The notes under the pieces: model-generated
The model's database searches: none
What the model saw: the letters and a program-made list of their open reading frames with translations, nothing else
What the model was told of the DNA's origin: nothing
NCBI RefSeq assembly: GCF_009928445.1
Contig: NZ_JAABNO010000001.1
Location: forward strand, 124,001 to 188,000
DNA: 64,000 nt
Source of the DNA: Clostridium sp. C8-1-8
GTDB lineage: Bacteria; Bacillota; Clostridia; Clostridiales; Clostridiaceae
Direction: 5' to 3'
Made by a program: the position numbers and the translations under genes
Part shown: one piece after another, positions 41,674 to 52,063 of the stretch
Layout: every line of letters starts with the position of its first letter
How positions within the stretch are numbered: position 1 is the stretch's first letter

Positions 41674-44439
41674 TTGAATAGAAAAAAGATATTACAATTG
41701 CTGTTAGCTACTTCAGCGATAGCATCTACAATAGGATTTACAACTGAATATGTGCAGGCCGCTGAGCAAACAACTGTTCAAGCCTCTCAGAATAGTAATA
41801 TAGTTTTCCATAATATTATGGGCAATTCTGAAGCAAGTAAGGCACAAATGATAAGTTACTTTAAAGCTTTAAATGTAAGTGGCTATAAGTTACCGGTGTC
41901 CATAGATGATTTTGTAAGTATTGCCTATGAAGAAGCACAAACAGAAGGTGTAAGAGGCGACATCGTAGTAGCACAATCCTTCTTAGAAACTGGTTATTTC
42001 AGATATGGCAATGGAAATGGTATTGTTCAGGCAGAGGATAATAACTTTGCAGGTTTAGGTGCAGTAAGCAAGGAGCAAAGCCATTGTAAGTTTAATGACG
42101 TTAGAGAAGGACTTAGGGCTCAGGTTCAACATCTAAAAGCTTATGCATCTACTAATCCACTAGTAAATGCTAAGGTTGATCCAAGGTTTGATCTTGTTGC
42201 AAGAGGCTCTGCCAAGACCTTAGAAGAGTTAGGTGGTAAGTGGGCTTACCCAGGATATGATACTACAGCCTTTAGCTCTTTTGAACAAGCCTTAACTGCA
42301 GGAAATACATATGGGCAAAGAATTTATTATATAATTGAAAAAACAATGGGAGCGAAGGGTACTGGAACTGTTATAAATAATACCTCAACAGTTTCTAATA
42401 CTCCAGCAACAAGTGCTTCAACAACTACGAACACTTCAACCAGTTCAACTAACAGTTCTCAAGTAAGTCAAGCTACTTCTGAAAAGGGACAAGTTGTTAA
42501 TGTTAGCACTAATTTAAGAATGAGACAAAGTCCATCTACAGATTCTGCTGTTTTGGCTTACTTAAACAATGGACAAACATTTGACATAAAAGGTAAGTCA
42601 GGTGACTGGTATCAAGTAAGTTTAAATGGGAAGTTAGGCTATATTCATAAAGATTATGTAAAAGAAATCACAAGCACTACTACTGTTGTAATAGTTCCTA
42701 CAGTTACTGCAGGAAAAACTGAACAAGTTCAAAGCTTACCGGCAGCTGCTGTGCAGGCAAAAGGACAAGTAATTAACGTAAGCTCTAGCCTAAGGATGAG
42801 ACAAGGGGCTAATATAGGTTCAGCAGTAATAGGATACTTAATAAGTGGACAAACTTTTGACATAAAAGAAAAGAATGGTGACTGGTATTATATAAGCGAT
42901 AACGGAAAGCTAGGCTATATCCATAAGGATTATGTTAAAGAGATAAGTGGAACACCTGAAGTCACACAAAACCAAAGCAGTACTAATACATCTAGTAGTA
43001 CTAATGTAAGTTCAAACACCAAGAGTGGTTCAACTACTGACAATAATTCAAGTACTAATATTCAATCTCAAAACAATAATTCTAAATACGAATCAGCTAA
43101 AGGACAAGTAATTAATGTAAGCTCTAGCCTAAGGATGAGACAAGGGGCTAATATAGGTTCAGTAGTAATAGGATATTTAAGAAATGGACAAACCTTTGAT
43201 ATAAAAGAGAAGAATGGTGACTGGTATTATATAAGCGACAGCGGAAAGCAAGGCTATGTTCATAAGGATTATGTTAAAGAGATAAGTGGTACACCTGAAA
43301 CTACACAAACTTCAAGTAGCACTAATACTAATACATCTAATTCTAATCAGAATAGTAGCAGCGTTAGTTCAAATTATAATAGTAGTAATAATTCAAGCAA
43401 TACATCTAATGATAAACCGATAAAGGGGCAAGTAATTGATGTAAGTACGAGCTTAAGAGTAAGACAGAATGCTAACCTTAGTTCTACTGTAATTGGTTAC
43501 TTATCTAACGGAGAAACCTTTGATATAAAGGATGTTAGCGGTGATTGGTATTATGTTCAGTATGGTAGTAAAGCAGGATATGTGAGTAAACAGTATGTAA
43601 AGGTAACAGAAAGTGCTACCGGTGTCGCTGGGAATAATTCTCAGATTGGTTCTTCCACACAAAATAACAATACAAGTCAAGGAACAACTACTCAGAATGT
43701 ACCAACTCAAAATGCTCCAGCGGTTCAGCAACCGCAGGTTCCAATAATATCTGAGCAGACAGCAATGGTTTATAATGTTAGTACTAATCTTAGAGTGAGA
43801 AGTAAGGCTAGCAGTGATTCTAGCAGCTACGTGGTAGCATATCTACTTCCTAACCAAACCTTTAAAATAATAGGTAGCTCAGGAGATTGGTTCAATATAA
43901 ATGCCAATGGAAAAACTGGTTATGTTAATAAGGCATACGTTAAGATATTAGATGAAACTAACACTAGTACGAGTGATAATTATGCCAAGATTTATGAACA
44001 AGTACTTCAGGCTATGAAGAGTCAAGTTGGAACTCCTTACATTTACGGTGGTTCAGGTCAGATATTAACGCGATCACTGATAGATGAATTAAAAAAGTTA
44101 TTTCCATTTGAGGCTACTAGTGGAATGTATAATTTGGCACCTATCCAATTCTTTAATGGAAACTATAGAGCCTTCGACTGCTCTGGATTGATGCAGTGGA
44201 GCTTTAAGCAAGCTGGTGTAATTATAGGAAGAACTACCTATGATCAAGTAAATGATGGTAGGGAAGTTAGTAAAGATGAAGTGAGACCGGGAGATTTACT
44301 ACTATATTCAGATGTAAGCCATGTAGGAATGTATATAGGTGACGGTAAGTGGATAGAGGCTCCAAACTCAAGGAGTTTCGTAAGAATAGTTGATGTACCT
44401 TGGAATAAGATAGGTCATATAAGAAGAATAATAAATTAA
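41674..44439 (+). CDS. Two-headed autolysin: glucosaminidase, five SH3b repeats, NlpC/P60
   Basis: This 921-residue secreted protein has a signal peptide (about 1-30, ending VQAAE). Residues 45-225 form a glucosaminidase domain (GVRGDIVVAQSFLETGYF, catalytic Glu in the QSFLET motif; NNFAGLGAV). Five bacterial SH3 domains follow near residues 272, 365, 480, 585 and 700, each with the pattern VS-LR-R and GDWY or GDWF, linked by Ser/Thr/Asn-rich spacers. The last 140 residues are NlpC/P60, with FDCSGLMQWSFK (catalytic Cys) and DVSHVGMYIG (His). It would cut both glycan and stem peptide during cell separation. SH3b copies 2 and 3 are nearly identical. The start is TTG after GGGGGGA. Confidence 0.92.
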   Translation: MNRKKILQLLLATSAIASTIGFTTEYVQAAEQTTVQASQNSNIVFHNIMGNSEASKAQMISYFKALNVSGYKLPVSIDDFVSIAYEEAQTEGVRGDIVVAQSFLETGYFRYGNGNGIVQAEDNNFAGLGAVSKEQSHCKFNDVREGLRAQVQHLKAYASTNPLVNAKVDPRFDLVARGSAKTLEELGGKWAYPGYDTTAFSSFEQALTAGNTYGQRIYYIIEKTMGAKGTGTVINNTSTVSNTPATSASTTTNTSTSSTNSSQVSQATSEKGQVVNVSTNLRMRQSPSTDSAVLAYLNNGQTFDIKGKSGDWYQVSLNGKLGYIHKDYVKEITSTTTVVIVPTVTAGKTEQVQSLPAAAVQAKGQVINVSSSLRMRQGANIGSAVIGYLISGQTFDIKEKNGDWYYISDNGKLGYIHKDYVKEISGTPEVTQNQSSTNTSSSTNVSSNTKSGSTTDNNSSTNIQSQNNNSKYESAKGQVINVSSSLRMRQGANIGSVVIGYLRNGQTFDIKEKNGDWYYISDSGKQGYVHKDYVKEISGTPETTQTSSSTNTNTSNSNQNSSSVSSNYNSSNNSSNTSNDKPIKGQVIDVSTSLRVRQNANLSSTVIGYLSNGETFDIKDVSGDWYYVQYGSKAGYVSKQYVKVTESATGVAGNNSQIGSSTQNNNTSQGTTTQNVPTQNAPAVQQPQVPIISEQTAMVYNVSTNLRVRSKASSDSSSYVVAYLLPNQTFKIIGSSGDWFNINANGKTGYVNKAYVKILDETNTSTSDNYAKIYEQVLQAMKSQVGTPYIYGGSGQILTRSLIDELKKLFPFEATSGMYNLAPIQFFNGNYRAFDCSGLMQWSFKQAGVIIGRTTYDQVNDGREVSKDEVRPGDLLLYSDVSHVGMYIGDGKWIEAPNSRSFVRIVDVPWNKIGHIRRIIN

Positions 44440-44454
44440 ATAATACAAGTTGAT

Positions 44455-44496
44455 AAAAAGCTACTGAAGAGTTTTGTTCCCTCAGTAGCTTTTTTA
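44455..44496 (+). terminator. Terminator of the autolysin gene
   Basis: AAAAAGCTACTGA (44455-44467) and TCAGTAGCTTTTT (44482-44494), followed by T. Confidence 0.85.
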
Positions 44497-44500
44497 TTTT

Positions 44501-44600
44501 GGCACTGTTAAAGTACTGTGTTGAAATTAAGTTGTCATTTATCCGATGCTTAAATGAGCTTGCCAAAGAATTAATATGATTTTGTCATATTCCACCGATG
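44501..44600 (+). repeat. Intergenic repeat F2, 3'-truncated copy
   Basis: It begins GGCACTGTTAAAGTACTGTG and TTGAAATTAAGTTGTCA, then ATCCGATGCTTAAATGAGC, and ends with the AAAGAATTAATAT tail shared with 13327-13417. The stretch 44601-44880 shows no other feature. Confidence 0.65.
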
Positions 44601-44910
44601 TATCAATTCATAATGATTTTATATTTTCAAAGTCTCCACTCAGAACCTATCAGAATTTATTCACATACTTTCATAAAAGGTAGCTGCTTATAAAATAAAA
44701 TATTGTTGGAATATAGCTGTAGTAATGGAATATATATTAGTTTTTACTATAATGAATACTAAAAAGAATTTTAGCAACAATATATTATATAAAATTAATA
44801 TATATAACTTAAAACTTTCTATAGCTGTAACAGCTAAAGTGTATGAGTCTATCTGTAGCAAAAAGATTCATACATCTTAATAAAAATATAAAGTTAAAGG
44901 GAGGACAATT

Positions 44911-45078
44911 ATGGCTGATAATAGATACAAAGAGCACGATATGGCAAAGCCTATAGAGCGACACGATACAGCTGCATGGGCTAACATAGCAGACACAAAG
45001 GAAGTATCTCAGGTTGAAATACCTGCTGAGTTAGATGTTAGAAATGCTAAGGAATGGGTAGACACAAACCAGAAATAA
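44911..45078 (+). CDS. Small DUF3787-like (CDIF630_02480-type) putative spore-surface protein
   Basis: This 55-residue protein begins MADNRYKEHDMAKPIERHDT, continues AAWANIADTKEVSQVEIPAE and ends LDVRNAKEWVDTNQK. The phrases KPIE-H-TAAWA and V-NAKE-VD-N are those I associate with the DUF3787 family of Clostridia, some of which have been found on spores. GGGAGGAC precedes the ATG by 7 nt and a terminator follows. The ORF is too short for many gene callers. The family call comes from memory of the pattern and is moderately sure; the existence of the gene is well supported. Confidence 0.75.
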   Translation: MADNRYKEHDMAKPIERHDTAAWANIADTKEVSQVEIPAELDVRNAKEWVDTNQK

Positions 45079-45088
45079 TAGCAAAAGG

Positions 45089-45113
45089 AAGAGGGCATAT
45101 TGCTCTCTTTTTT
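45089..45113 (+). terminator. Terminator of the small spore-type gene
   Basis: AAGAGGGCA (45089-45097) pairs with TGCTCTCTT (45101-45109) through one G-U pair, followed by TTTT. Confidence 0.75.
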
Positions 45114-45142
45114 ATTATTTAGAAAAATATAAAATTAAAAAA

Positions 45143-45174
45143 ATCTGAAAGACCCAGTAAAGGGCCTTTCAGAT
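45143..45174 (-). terminator. Terminator of the PFOR gene
   Basis: ATCTGAAAGACCC (45143-45155) and GGGCCTTTCAGAT (45162-45174) are complementary with one mismatch. The minus strand continues with a seven-T run. Confidence 0.8.
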
Positions 45175-45209
45175 AATAAGTTTTAAAGGATATGTTTAAG
45201 AAAATAGTT

Positions 45210-48200
45210 TTAATATGTCTGTTCAGCTAAGCGCTTGTAACTTTCATATCTTTCACGAGCATCTTGTTCGGCGATTTCCCATGCAGTATCTACTATATCA
45301 GGGAATACATTCATCAATGATGAGTAACGAACCTCACTGCTTAAGAATTCCTTATAAGGTTTAGTTGGCTCTTTTGAATCTAAAGTGAATGGATTCTTTC
45401 CGTCTCCTTTAACAAGAGGATTGTATCTGTAAAGATGCCAATAACCAGACTCTACAGCCTTCTTTTCTTGAGCCATACTAGTTCCCATACCTGTCTTAAT
45501 ACCATGACTTATACAAGGAGCATAGGCGATTATAAGTGATGGGCCATTATAAGCTTCTGCTTCTGCGATAGCTTTTATAGTATGGTTCATATTAGCTCCC
45601 ATTGCTATTTGAGCTACATATACATTTCCGTATGTCATAGCCATAGCGCCAAGATCTTTCTTCTTTGATCTCTTTCCTCCAGCTGCAAACTTAGCAACTG
45701 CACCACTTGGAGTGGACTTTGAGGATTGACCTCCTGTATTTGAGTATATTTCTGTATCCATTACAAAGATATTTACATCTTCACCACTAGAAATTACTTG
45801 ATCTAATCCACCGTAACCTATATCATAAGCCCAACCATCTCCGCCTATGAGCCAATGAGATTTCTTTACTAAGAAGTCCTTTTTATCTAAGATTTCTTTT
45901 AATCCAGGATTGTTACTGAAATCTTCCTTTTCTAATGCTGCAATAACTTTATCAGAAACTTCTCTTGATTTATCACCATCATCTATTGCTGATAGCCAAT
46001 CATTGAATGCAGCCTTAACGCTGTCGCTACTTCCATTTTGTATGTATTCATGCATAAGTTGAGCTAGTCTTTCTCTCATCTGTTTTACAGCTAAATACAT
46101 ACCAAATCCATATTCAGCATTGTTCTCAAATAATGAGTTACCCCAAGAAGGACCTTTTCCTAAAGCGTTTGTGCTGTAAGGAATAGATGGAGCACTTCCT
46201 CCCCAAATAGATGAACATCCTGTAGCATTAGCTATCATCATTCTGTCACCGAATAGTTGAGTGAGTAATCTTATGTATGGAGTTTCTCCGCATCCTGGAC
46301 AAGCACCGTGGAATTCTAATAAAGGTCTTGCAAATTGGCTACCCTTAACGGTTTTTCTATCCATTAAATTATCTTTATTTGTAAGAGTCATTGCAAACTC
46401 AAAGTTTTCAGCCTGAGCTTTAATTTGTTCATCTGCAGGCTGCATTATCAATGCTTTACCTGGAGCAGGACATATGTCAGCACAGTTACCACAACCAGTA
46501 CAATCTAATGGACTTATTTGAATACGGAAGTCCAATCCCTCTAGTCCTTTACCTACAGCCTTTTTAGTTTCAAAGGTATCTAGGGCTCTTGATTTTTCAT
46601 TTTCATCTACAAGACATGCTCTTATTACAGCATGAGGGCATACATATGCGCATTGATTACATTGTATACACTTATCTATCTGCCATTCAGGAATTGTTAT
46701 AGCAATACCTCTCTTCTCATAAGCAGTTGTTCCTACAGGGAAGGTTCCATCTTCCATTCCTTTAAACGCACTTACTGGAAGTTCATCACCTTCGTGTCTA
46801 GCCATAGGTCTTTGGATATTCTTAATAAAGTCTGGTTCTTCTTTTATAGGTCCTAGATCATCAGTTGCATTCTTCCAAGCTTCAGGAACCTCAACTTTTA
46901 CTAGAGCATCTATTCCTTTATCAATAGCAGCATTATTCATCTCTACTACCTTTTGGCCTTTTTTGCCATAGGTCTTCTCAACAGACTTCTTTAACAATTC
47001 AACTGCTTGCTCAACAGGGATTACCTTAGCTAGCTTGAAGAAAGCTGATTGCATTATCATGTTTATTCTTCCACCAAGACCTATTGATCTAGCTATAGCT
47101 ATAGCATCTACTACATAAAAGTTTACATTGTTTTCGGCAATATATCTCTTAAGTGGTGCTGGAAGTCTTTTTTCTAGTTCATCACCAGTCCAAGGACAAT
47201 TAAGGACGAAAGTACCATTTTTCTTTAATCCCTTTAATACATCAAAGTTATATATAAAAGAAGTATTATGACATGCTATGTAGTCAGCATTATATATAAG
47301 ATATGGAGATTTAATTCTCTCTTTTCCAAATCTTAAATGTGATATAGTACTTCCACCAGACTTTTTACTATCATAGGAGAAGTAAGCTTGAGCATACATA
47401 TCAGTGTTATCACCGATTATTTTTACAGCAGTTTTGTTTGCACCTACTGTACCATCAGAGCCTAAGCCCCAGAACTTACAGCCGATAGTTCCCTCAGGGG
47501 TAGTATCGATTATTTCTTCCTCTGGAAGAGATGTATTTGTTACATCATCAACTATTCCTATAGTAAAGCCGTTTTTAGGCTTATCAGCATTTAGGTTCTT
47601 GAATACAGCCAGTATTTGTGATGGTCTGGTATCCTTTGAAGCTAGACCATATCTTCCACCAACTATCATTGGCTTAATATCACTGTCGTAGAATATATTG
47701 CATACATCAAGGTATAATGGTTCTCCTGGAGAGCCAGGTTCTTTAGTTCTATCTAATACTGCAATTTTCTTTACACTCTTAGGTAAAACGTTCATAAAGT
47801 AGTTTGGGCAGAATGGTCTATAAAGATGGACCTTCATTACTCCTACTTTTTCACCTTTTTGTCTAAGGTAATCAACGGTTTCCTCTATGGTATCACAAAC
47901 TGAACCCATGGCGATTACTATTCTTTCAGCATCTGGATCGCCATAATAATCAAATGGGTGATATACTCTTCCAGTTATCTTTTCTATCTCTCTCATATAG
48001 TTTTCAACTATATCAGGAACTTGTTGATAGAATGAGTTTGCAGCTTCTCTTTCTTGGAAGTATATATCTGGGTTTTGAGAAGTTCCTCTCAAAGTTGGGT
48101 GTTCAGGATTTAGAGCTCTATCTCTAAATTCTTTTATTGCATTGTAATCTAATAACTTTTCTACATCTTCATATTCTACAACCTCAATTTTTTGGTATTC

Positions 48201-48734
48201 ATGAGATGTTCTAAAACCATCAAAGAAATGCATGAATGGAATTCTGCTTTTTATTGATGATAAATGAGCTACATTTGTTAAATCCATTACCTCTTGAACG
48301 TTAGAAGATGCAAGCATGGCAACCCCTGTTTGTCTAGCAGCCATTACATCTTGGTGATCTCCAAATATTGATAGAGCATGTGTTGCAATAGCTCTAGCGG
48401 TTACATGGAATACTCCTGGTAAAAGCTCACCTGCTACCTTATAAAGAACTGGTATCATAAGAAGCAATCCTTGAGAAGCAGTATATGTGGTAGTCAGAGC
48501 ACCGGCAACTAAGGAACCATGTACTGCTCCAGCAGCACCTGCTTCTGACTGCATTTCTACTACTCTGACTGGCTGACCAAATAGGTTCTTTTTACCGTGT
48601 GCAGCCCATTCATCAACTCCTTCAGCCATAGGTGTAGAAGGGGTTATTGGATATATAGCTGCAACTTCTGTAAAAGCATAAGAAGCTTCAGCAGCAGCCT
48701 GATTTCCGTCCATTGTTTTCATAACTTTAGTCAC
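45210..48734 (-). CDS. nifJ: Pyruvate:ferredoxin oxidoreductase, single chain
   Basis: This 1174-residue homodimeric enzyme has all domains fused. The N-terminal TPP-pyrimidine domain includes YPITPSTPMAE and the domain II/III region follows. Two ferredoxin-type clusters are CIQCNQCAYVCPHA and CTGCGNCADICPA (about residues 690-760). The C-terminal TPP-binding domain has FHGACPGCGETPY, NATGCSSIWGGSAP and GGDGWAYDIGYGG, with further cluster cysteines. It oxidises pyruvate to acetyl-CoA and CO2 and reduces ferredoxin, the central step of clostridial fermentation. GTG start with AAAGGAGG upstream. Monocistronic. Confidence 0.96.
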   Translation of the reverse strand: MTKVMKTMDGNQAAAEASYAFTEVAAIYPITPSTPMAEGVDEWAAHGKKNLFGQPVRVVEMQSEAGAAGAVHGSLVAGALTTTYTASQGLLLMIPVLYKVAGELLPGVFHVTARAIATHALSIFGDHQDVMAARQTGVAMLASSNVQEVMDLTNVAHLSSIKSRIPFMHFFDGFRTSHEYQKIEVVEYEDVEKLLDYNAIKEFRDRALNPEHPTLRGTSQNPDIYFQEREAANSFYQQVPDIVENYMREIEKITGRVYHPFDYYGDPDAERIVIAMGSVCDTIEETVDYLRQKGEKVGVMKVHLYRPFCPNYFMNVLPKSVKKIAVLDRTKEPGSPGEPLYLDVCNIFYDSDIKPMIVGGRYGLASKDTRPSQILAVFKNLNADKPKNGFTIGIVDDVTNTSLPEEEIIDTTPEGTIGCKFWGLGSDGTVGANKTAVKIIGDNTDMYAQAYFSYDSKKSGGSTISHLRFGKERIKSPYLIYNADYIACHNTSFIYNFDVLKGLKKNGTFVLNCPWTGDELEKRLPAPLKRYIAENNVNFYVVDAIAIARSIGLGGRINMIMQSAFFKLAKVIPVEQAVELLKKSVEKTYGKKGQKVVEMNNAAIDKGIDALVKVEVPEAWKNATDDLGPIKEEPDFIKNIQRPMARHEGDELPVSAFKGMEDGTFPVGTTAYEKRGIAITIPEWQIDKCIQCNQCAYVCPHAVIRACLVDENEKSRALDTFETKKAVGKGLEGLDFRIQISPLDCTGCGNCADICPAPGKALIMQPADEQIKAQAENFEFAMTLTNKDNLMDRKTVKGSQFARPLLEFHGACPGCGETPYIRLLTQLFGDRMMIANATGCSSIWGGSAPSIPYSTNALGKGPSWGNSLFENNAEYGFGMYLAVKQMRERLAQLMHEYIQNGSSDSVKAAFNDWLSAIDDGDKSREVSDKVIAALEKEDFSNNPGLKEILDKKDFLVKKSHWLIGGDGWAYDIGYGGLDQVISSGEDVNIFVMDTEIYSNTGGQSSKSTPSGAVAKFAAGGKRSKKKDLGAMAMTYGNVYVAQIAMGANMNHTIKAIAEAEAYNGPSLIIAYAPCISHGIKTGMGTSMAQEKKAVESGYWHLYRYNPLVKGDGKNPFTLDSKEPTKPYKEFLSSEVRYSSLMNVFPDIVDTAWEIAEQDARERYESYKRLAEQTY

Positions 48735-48935
48735 AGAAAGTACCTCCTTTTAAAATCTAACTGATTATGCGTACTTTCATAGTATTTGCAATTATTATTG
48801 AGAAATTCATGAAAATGAAGAAAAATAACAGGATATATAGAAAAATGTACTACTTCGGTTTAAAAATTACAGTGTAGCTACACATTAATTCTAGACCAGA
48901 ATAGTACATTTAACTGTTATAAAGTTGATTTGTTT

Positions 48936-49047
48936 AAGAATATTGTTGAAATTAATTTATATTATCAATTCAATGCTTCAAAGATTTTACACAAGAAATT
49001 AATATTAATTAAGATTATATAACATCTCTTACACAATTATTCGAGTT
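48936..49047 (+). repeat. Intergenic repeat F2, divergent copy
   Basis: TTGTTGAAATTAATTT and CAATGCTT near the left and the intact right end GTTTAACATAGCC identify it. It lies between the PFOR start and the chemoreceptor 3' end. Confidence 0.5.
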
Positions 49048-49056
49048 TAACATAGC

Positions 49057-50769
49057 CTATAACTTAAACTTCTGAACTAAGTTATTAAGGTTTTGAGCTA
49101 ATATAGCTTGAGTTTGAACAGCTTGAGTCACATCATCAATTGACTCTGTAACTTCAGTTATGTTGTCCAATATTTCCTCAGAACTTGCAGCTGACTGTTC
49201 CGCAGTAGCAGATAGATTTTGAATAGAATCACTTACTTGATCCATAACAACATTCATTTGTTTAGAAGAAGCTGCTATTTCCTCAGACATATCATTTACA
49301 AAAGCTGCATCCTTTTCATACTGAACACCAGTATTTATGAGCAATTCATAAGTTGGCTTTACCACATCGTTCATGTAATCCAACATACCATAGCCTGTTT
49401 TTGATAATTTACCAAAGGCTGATTGTACTTGAGTAACCATAGCTTGTATACTTACAACTGCTTCAGAAGATTGTTCCGCAAGCTTTCTAACTTCGTCAGC
49501 AACAATTGCAAATCCTCTGCCTTGCTCACCAGCTCTAGCTGCTTCTATAGCTGCATTAAGAGCTAACAGGTTGGTTTGTTCAGCTATAGCACCGATAGAA
49601 TCAGCAGCTATTTTTACCTTTTCAACAACTTTTCCTTCTTCAATTGCCTCAATTAATCCAGCTTTCTTTTCTTCATAGATACTTGCGCTCTCTTTACTGC
49701 TTTTTGCTCCTGTTTCTTTTATAGAAACTGCTCTTTTATCTATTTCTTTAACTGATGTTAATGCATTTGAGGCTCTACTAGATAGCTCGTTTGTAGTAGC
49801 TGTTACTTCTTGAGCAGAAGAACTTACGGTTTCAAAAACCACACTTAGATTTTGAGAGCCTTTAGCTATTTCATCTGCTGATTGACTTATGGTTTGCATC
49901 ATAGAAGAAATCTCTTCAGTGGAAGCAGAAAGCTCTTCGCTTGAAGCGCTTAGGGTTTCAGAATCATTCATTACCTTAGATATAAGTTCTCTTACGTTAC
50001 TCTTTGCTCTGTTTAACTGATTTGCTAGATTACCAAACTCATCTTTGCTATCGATAGACATGGAATGCGATAAATCACCTTCACCTAAGTAGTGAGCAAA
50101 GTTTAATATCTTTGATATTTGTCCTGTTATAGTAAGTGTCAAAGCTGCAGCTAGAATTATTCCTATAATAATAGCTATCACTGCTATTGATATTACAGTG
50201 ATTAATGAATTTTTATATATCTTATTATTGCTGTTTTCTTTATCCTCCGCTCTTTGATCGATATTAGAAACTAGTTTTTCTATCGATGCTGTAAGTTTAC
50301 TTCTTATATCGGCGGTCTTTGTACTAAGGGCTGCTGCCTCATCATACTTCTCTTGAGACATAAGTTGTATTATACTGTCACAGGCAGCTCTATAATCTTT
50401 TAACTGACTTTGAAGTAAAGAAAATTCTGATTTTTCTTCAGAGGTTAGATCATATTTTGAAAATTCATCAAATATATTATTATTTTCAGCTCTATATTCC
50501 TTTATTTTTTCAGTAGTAGCACTGACATTGTCCTTGTTTTTTGACTCAACCAAGTTGATTACAGCCAGTCTTATATGCATTGTGTTAGCGTTAGACTTTT
50601 CTAAGTTTTTTAGGGTTTGAAATTCTGAACTGTACATAGAGCTAGATGCTTTGTTAATTTTACTGATACTTTCTTGGCTTATTACCGTTATAGCAATCAT
50701 AAATATGATAACTATTGAGAACCCGGATATGAGCTTTGTCTTAACTTTTAAGTTGTTAAACCATTTCAT
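49057..50769 (-). CDS. Methyl-accepting chemotaxis protein
   Basis: This 570-residue receptor has membrane segment 1 (about 12-33), a four-helix-bundle extracellular sensor domain (about 34-185, with the 4HB_MCP pattern), segment 2 (about 188-212), a HAMP domain ([27 protein letters not shown]) and a long cytoplasmic signalling coiled coil. The hairpin tip [20 protein letters not shown] binds CheA and CheW, with [18 protein letters not shown] following. The ligand is not predictable. GGAG precedes the ATG. No chemotaxis partner genes are in the window. Confidence 0.93.
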   Translation of the reverse strand: MKWFNNLKVKTKLISGFSIVIIFMIAITVISQESISKINKASSSMYSSEFQTLKNLEKSNANTMHIRLAVINLVESKNKDNVSATTEKIKEYRAENNNIFDEFSKYDLTSEEKSEFSLLQSQLKDYRAACDSIIQLMSQEKYDEAAALSTKTADIRSKLTASIEKLVSNIDQRAEDKENSNNKIYKNSLITVISIAVIAIIIGIILAAALTLTITGQISKILNFAHYLGEGDLSHSMSIDSKDEFGNLANQLNRAKSNVRELISKVMNDSETLSASSEELSASTEEISSMMQTISQSADEIAKGSQNLSVVFETVSSSAQEVTATTNELSSRASNALTSVKEIDKRAVSIKETGAKSSKESASIYEEKKAGLIEAIEEGKVVEKVKIAADSIGAIAEQTNLLALNAAIEAARAGEQGRGFAIVADEVRKLAEQSSEAVVSIQAMVTQVQSAFGKLSKTGYGMLDYMNDVVKPTYELLINTGVQYEKDAAFVNDMSEEIAASSKQMNVVMDQVSDSIQNLSATAEQSAASSEEILDNITEVTESIDDVTQAVQTQAILAQNLNNLVQKFKL

Positions 50770-51256
50770 GTTATGATCTCCATTCTTCTTTTGTATTTTG
50801 ATTTTTTATCGTCTAAAGACTCCATTTACTTGATATGATTTTCCTGGTTGCATGAATATGCATTGTTTTTAATAAGTTAATATAAATATTAAGTTTTTAT
50901 AATTGCTTTACTAAACCATTATTTTTAGTTTAGAAACTAATAATTTTCTTGTTAAATAGTTAATCCTATTCAATATGTGTTAAGAATATTAATGATTAAT
51001 TATAAGTATATTAGGAAAGTAGATAAAACTCAATAGCAATTAATAATAATTATCGATTAGTCGCAGTGTAAATTCTAACATAAAATATTTTTATGCATTA
51101 TTTGGATTTATGTTCTTGTAAAGGTTTATAGCTTTCATTAAAAATCTGTTTTGTATCAAGGATATTTTTAGTGTCTAATATAATACTAAAGTTTGTTTAT
51201 AATTATGCAGAAATAATTACTATAACTATATAACCTGGATTTGAGATTTTAGAAAA
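50770..51256. other. Intergenic region upstream of the chemoreceptor
   Basis: Very AT-rich. No ORF with a ribosome binding site and no clear F1-F3 repeat or strong hairpin. It holds the chemoreceptor promoter. Confidence 0.35.
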
Positions 51257-51301
51257 AATCCCCCATATCTCTAAAAGTGTCCTTAAGAGATATGGGGGAT
51301 T
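51257..51301 (-). terminator. Terminator of the metal-handling operon
   Basis: AATCCCCCATATCTCT (51257-51272) and AGAGATATGGGGGATT (51286-51301) form a perfect 16-bp stem. The minus strand continues TTTT. Confidence 0.85.
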
Positions 51302-51317
51302 AAAATTTTACTTCAAG

Positions 51318-52061
51318 CTATTTTAAATAAACATATGGGTCCGATGGCTTTGCGATGTTCTCGAAGCTATCAGCTATTACCAATGGAGTTATAGTTTTTT
51401 GCCCATCCTGAAGCTGATCTTTCTCTGATAGTTTTCCAACAACCTTAACCCATTGACCTTCTTTAAAGTCAACATTTCTATTACGTATTCTTCCAATAGG
51501 CCCTACAATTTGTGCATCTGCTATACAGCAGCTCATGTATAACCTTGATATTACAAATTCATTGCTATCCAAGCCCTTTTCTTTATGAACAAATCCGCTA
51601 ATTGTAATTTCTCTTCCGTTATACTCAGAAACATGTTGGAACATATCTGAAAGTGATGCCACATAGTTGTCAGAAGTTATTGTAATAGGAAGCTTTTTGG
51701 CTCTTTCTTCTGCTGTCATCTGACCAGATACGTTGGCTAGCTTGTTTATAGCTTTAACTCCTTTGCTATCAACTATTGTTGTATCAATTCCTGCTTTTCC
51801 AGCGCCATAGCCTATAACTATGGTAAATAGAAATAGCAAGTATATCTTATTCGAACGTTTATATGTAGCTATGGTAAAGGATTTTCTTAATTGATATAGT
51901 GTGAGTATTACTAGAGCTACCTGAAATAAGTTTACATAAAATATTAGTTTTGGTGTAATAAACAGCTTGATTTCACCAGTTGTATTTAAATTATATAGGA
52001 ATAATGATAGCAATAAAAAAGTTAGGAATTTCAAAAATTCATTAAAATTAAATCTCTTCAT
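51318..52061 (-). CDS. TIGR03943-family membrane protein (YcgQ-like)
   Basis: This protein of about 247 residues has three or four N-terminal membrane segments (FLKFLTFLLLSLFLYNL, LIFYVNLFQVALVILTLY, IYLLFLFTIVIGYGAG). A soluble C-terminal domain has FVHKEKGLDSNEFVISRLYMSCCIADA followed by GPIGR and WVKVVGKL. The SCCIAD motif and pairing with a DUF318 permease are characteristic of TIGR03943/DUF1980 proteins. ATG 52061 is chosen because it follows GAAGGTGAT and lies 2 bp after the permease stop; the longer frame to 52145 overlaps the permease. The pair is thought to transport or process metal, but its substrate is not established. Confidence 0.85.
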   Translation of the reverse strand: MKRFNFNEFLKFLTFLLLSLFLYNLNTTGEIKLFITPKLIFYVNLFQVALVILTLYQLRKSFTIATYKRSNKIYLLFLFTIVIGYGAGKAGIDTTIVDSKGVKAINKLANVSGQMTAEERAKKLPITITSDNYVASLSDMFQHVSEYNGREITISGFVHKEKGLDSNEFVISRLYMSCCIADAQIVGPIGRIRNRNVDFKEGQWVKVVGKLSEKDQLQDGQKTITPLVIADSFENIAKPSDPYVYLK

Positions 52062-52063
52062 AA

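Noticed and set aside
42360..43450. Possible CRISPR-like direct repeats
   Set aside because: The repeats are in-frame SH3b domains and Ser/Thr linkers of the autolysin gene, with no regular repeat-spacer pattern.
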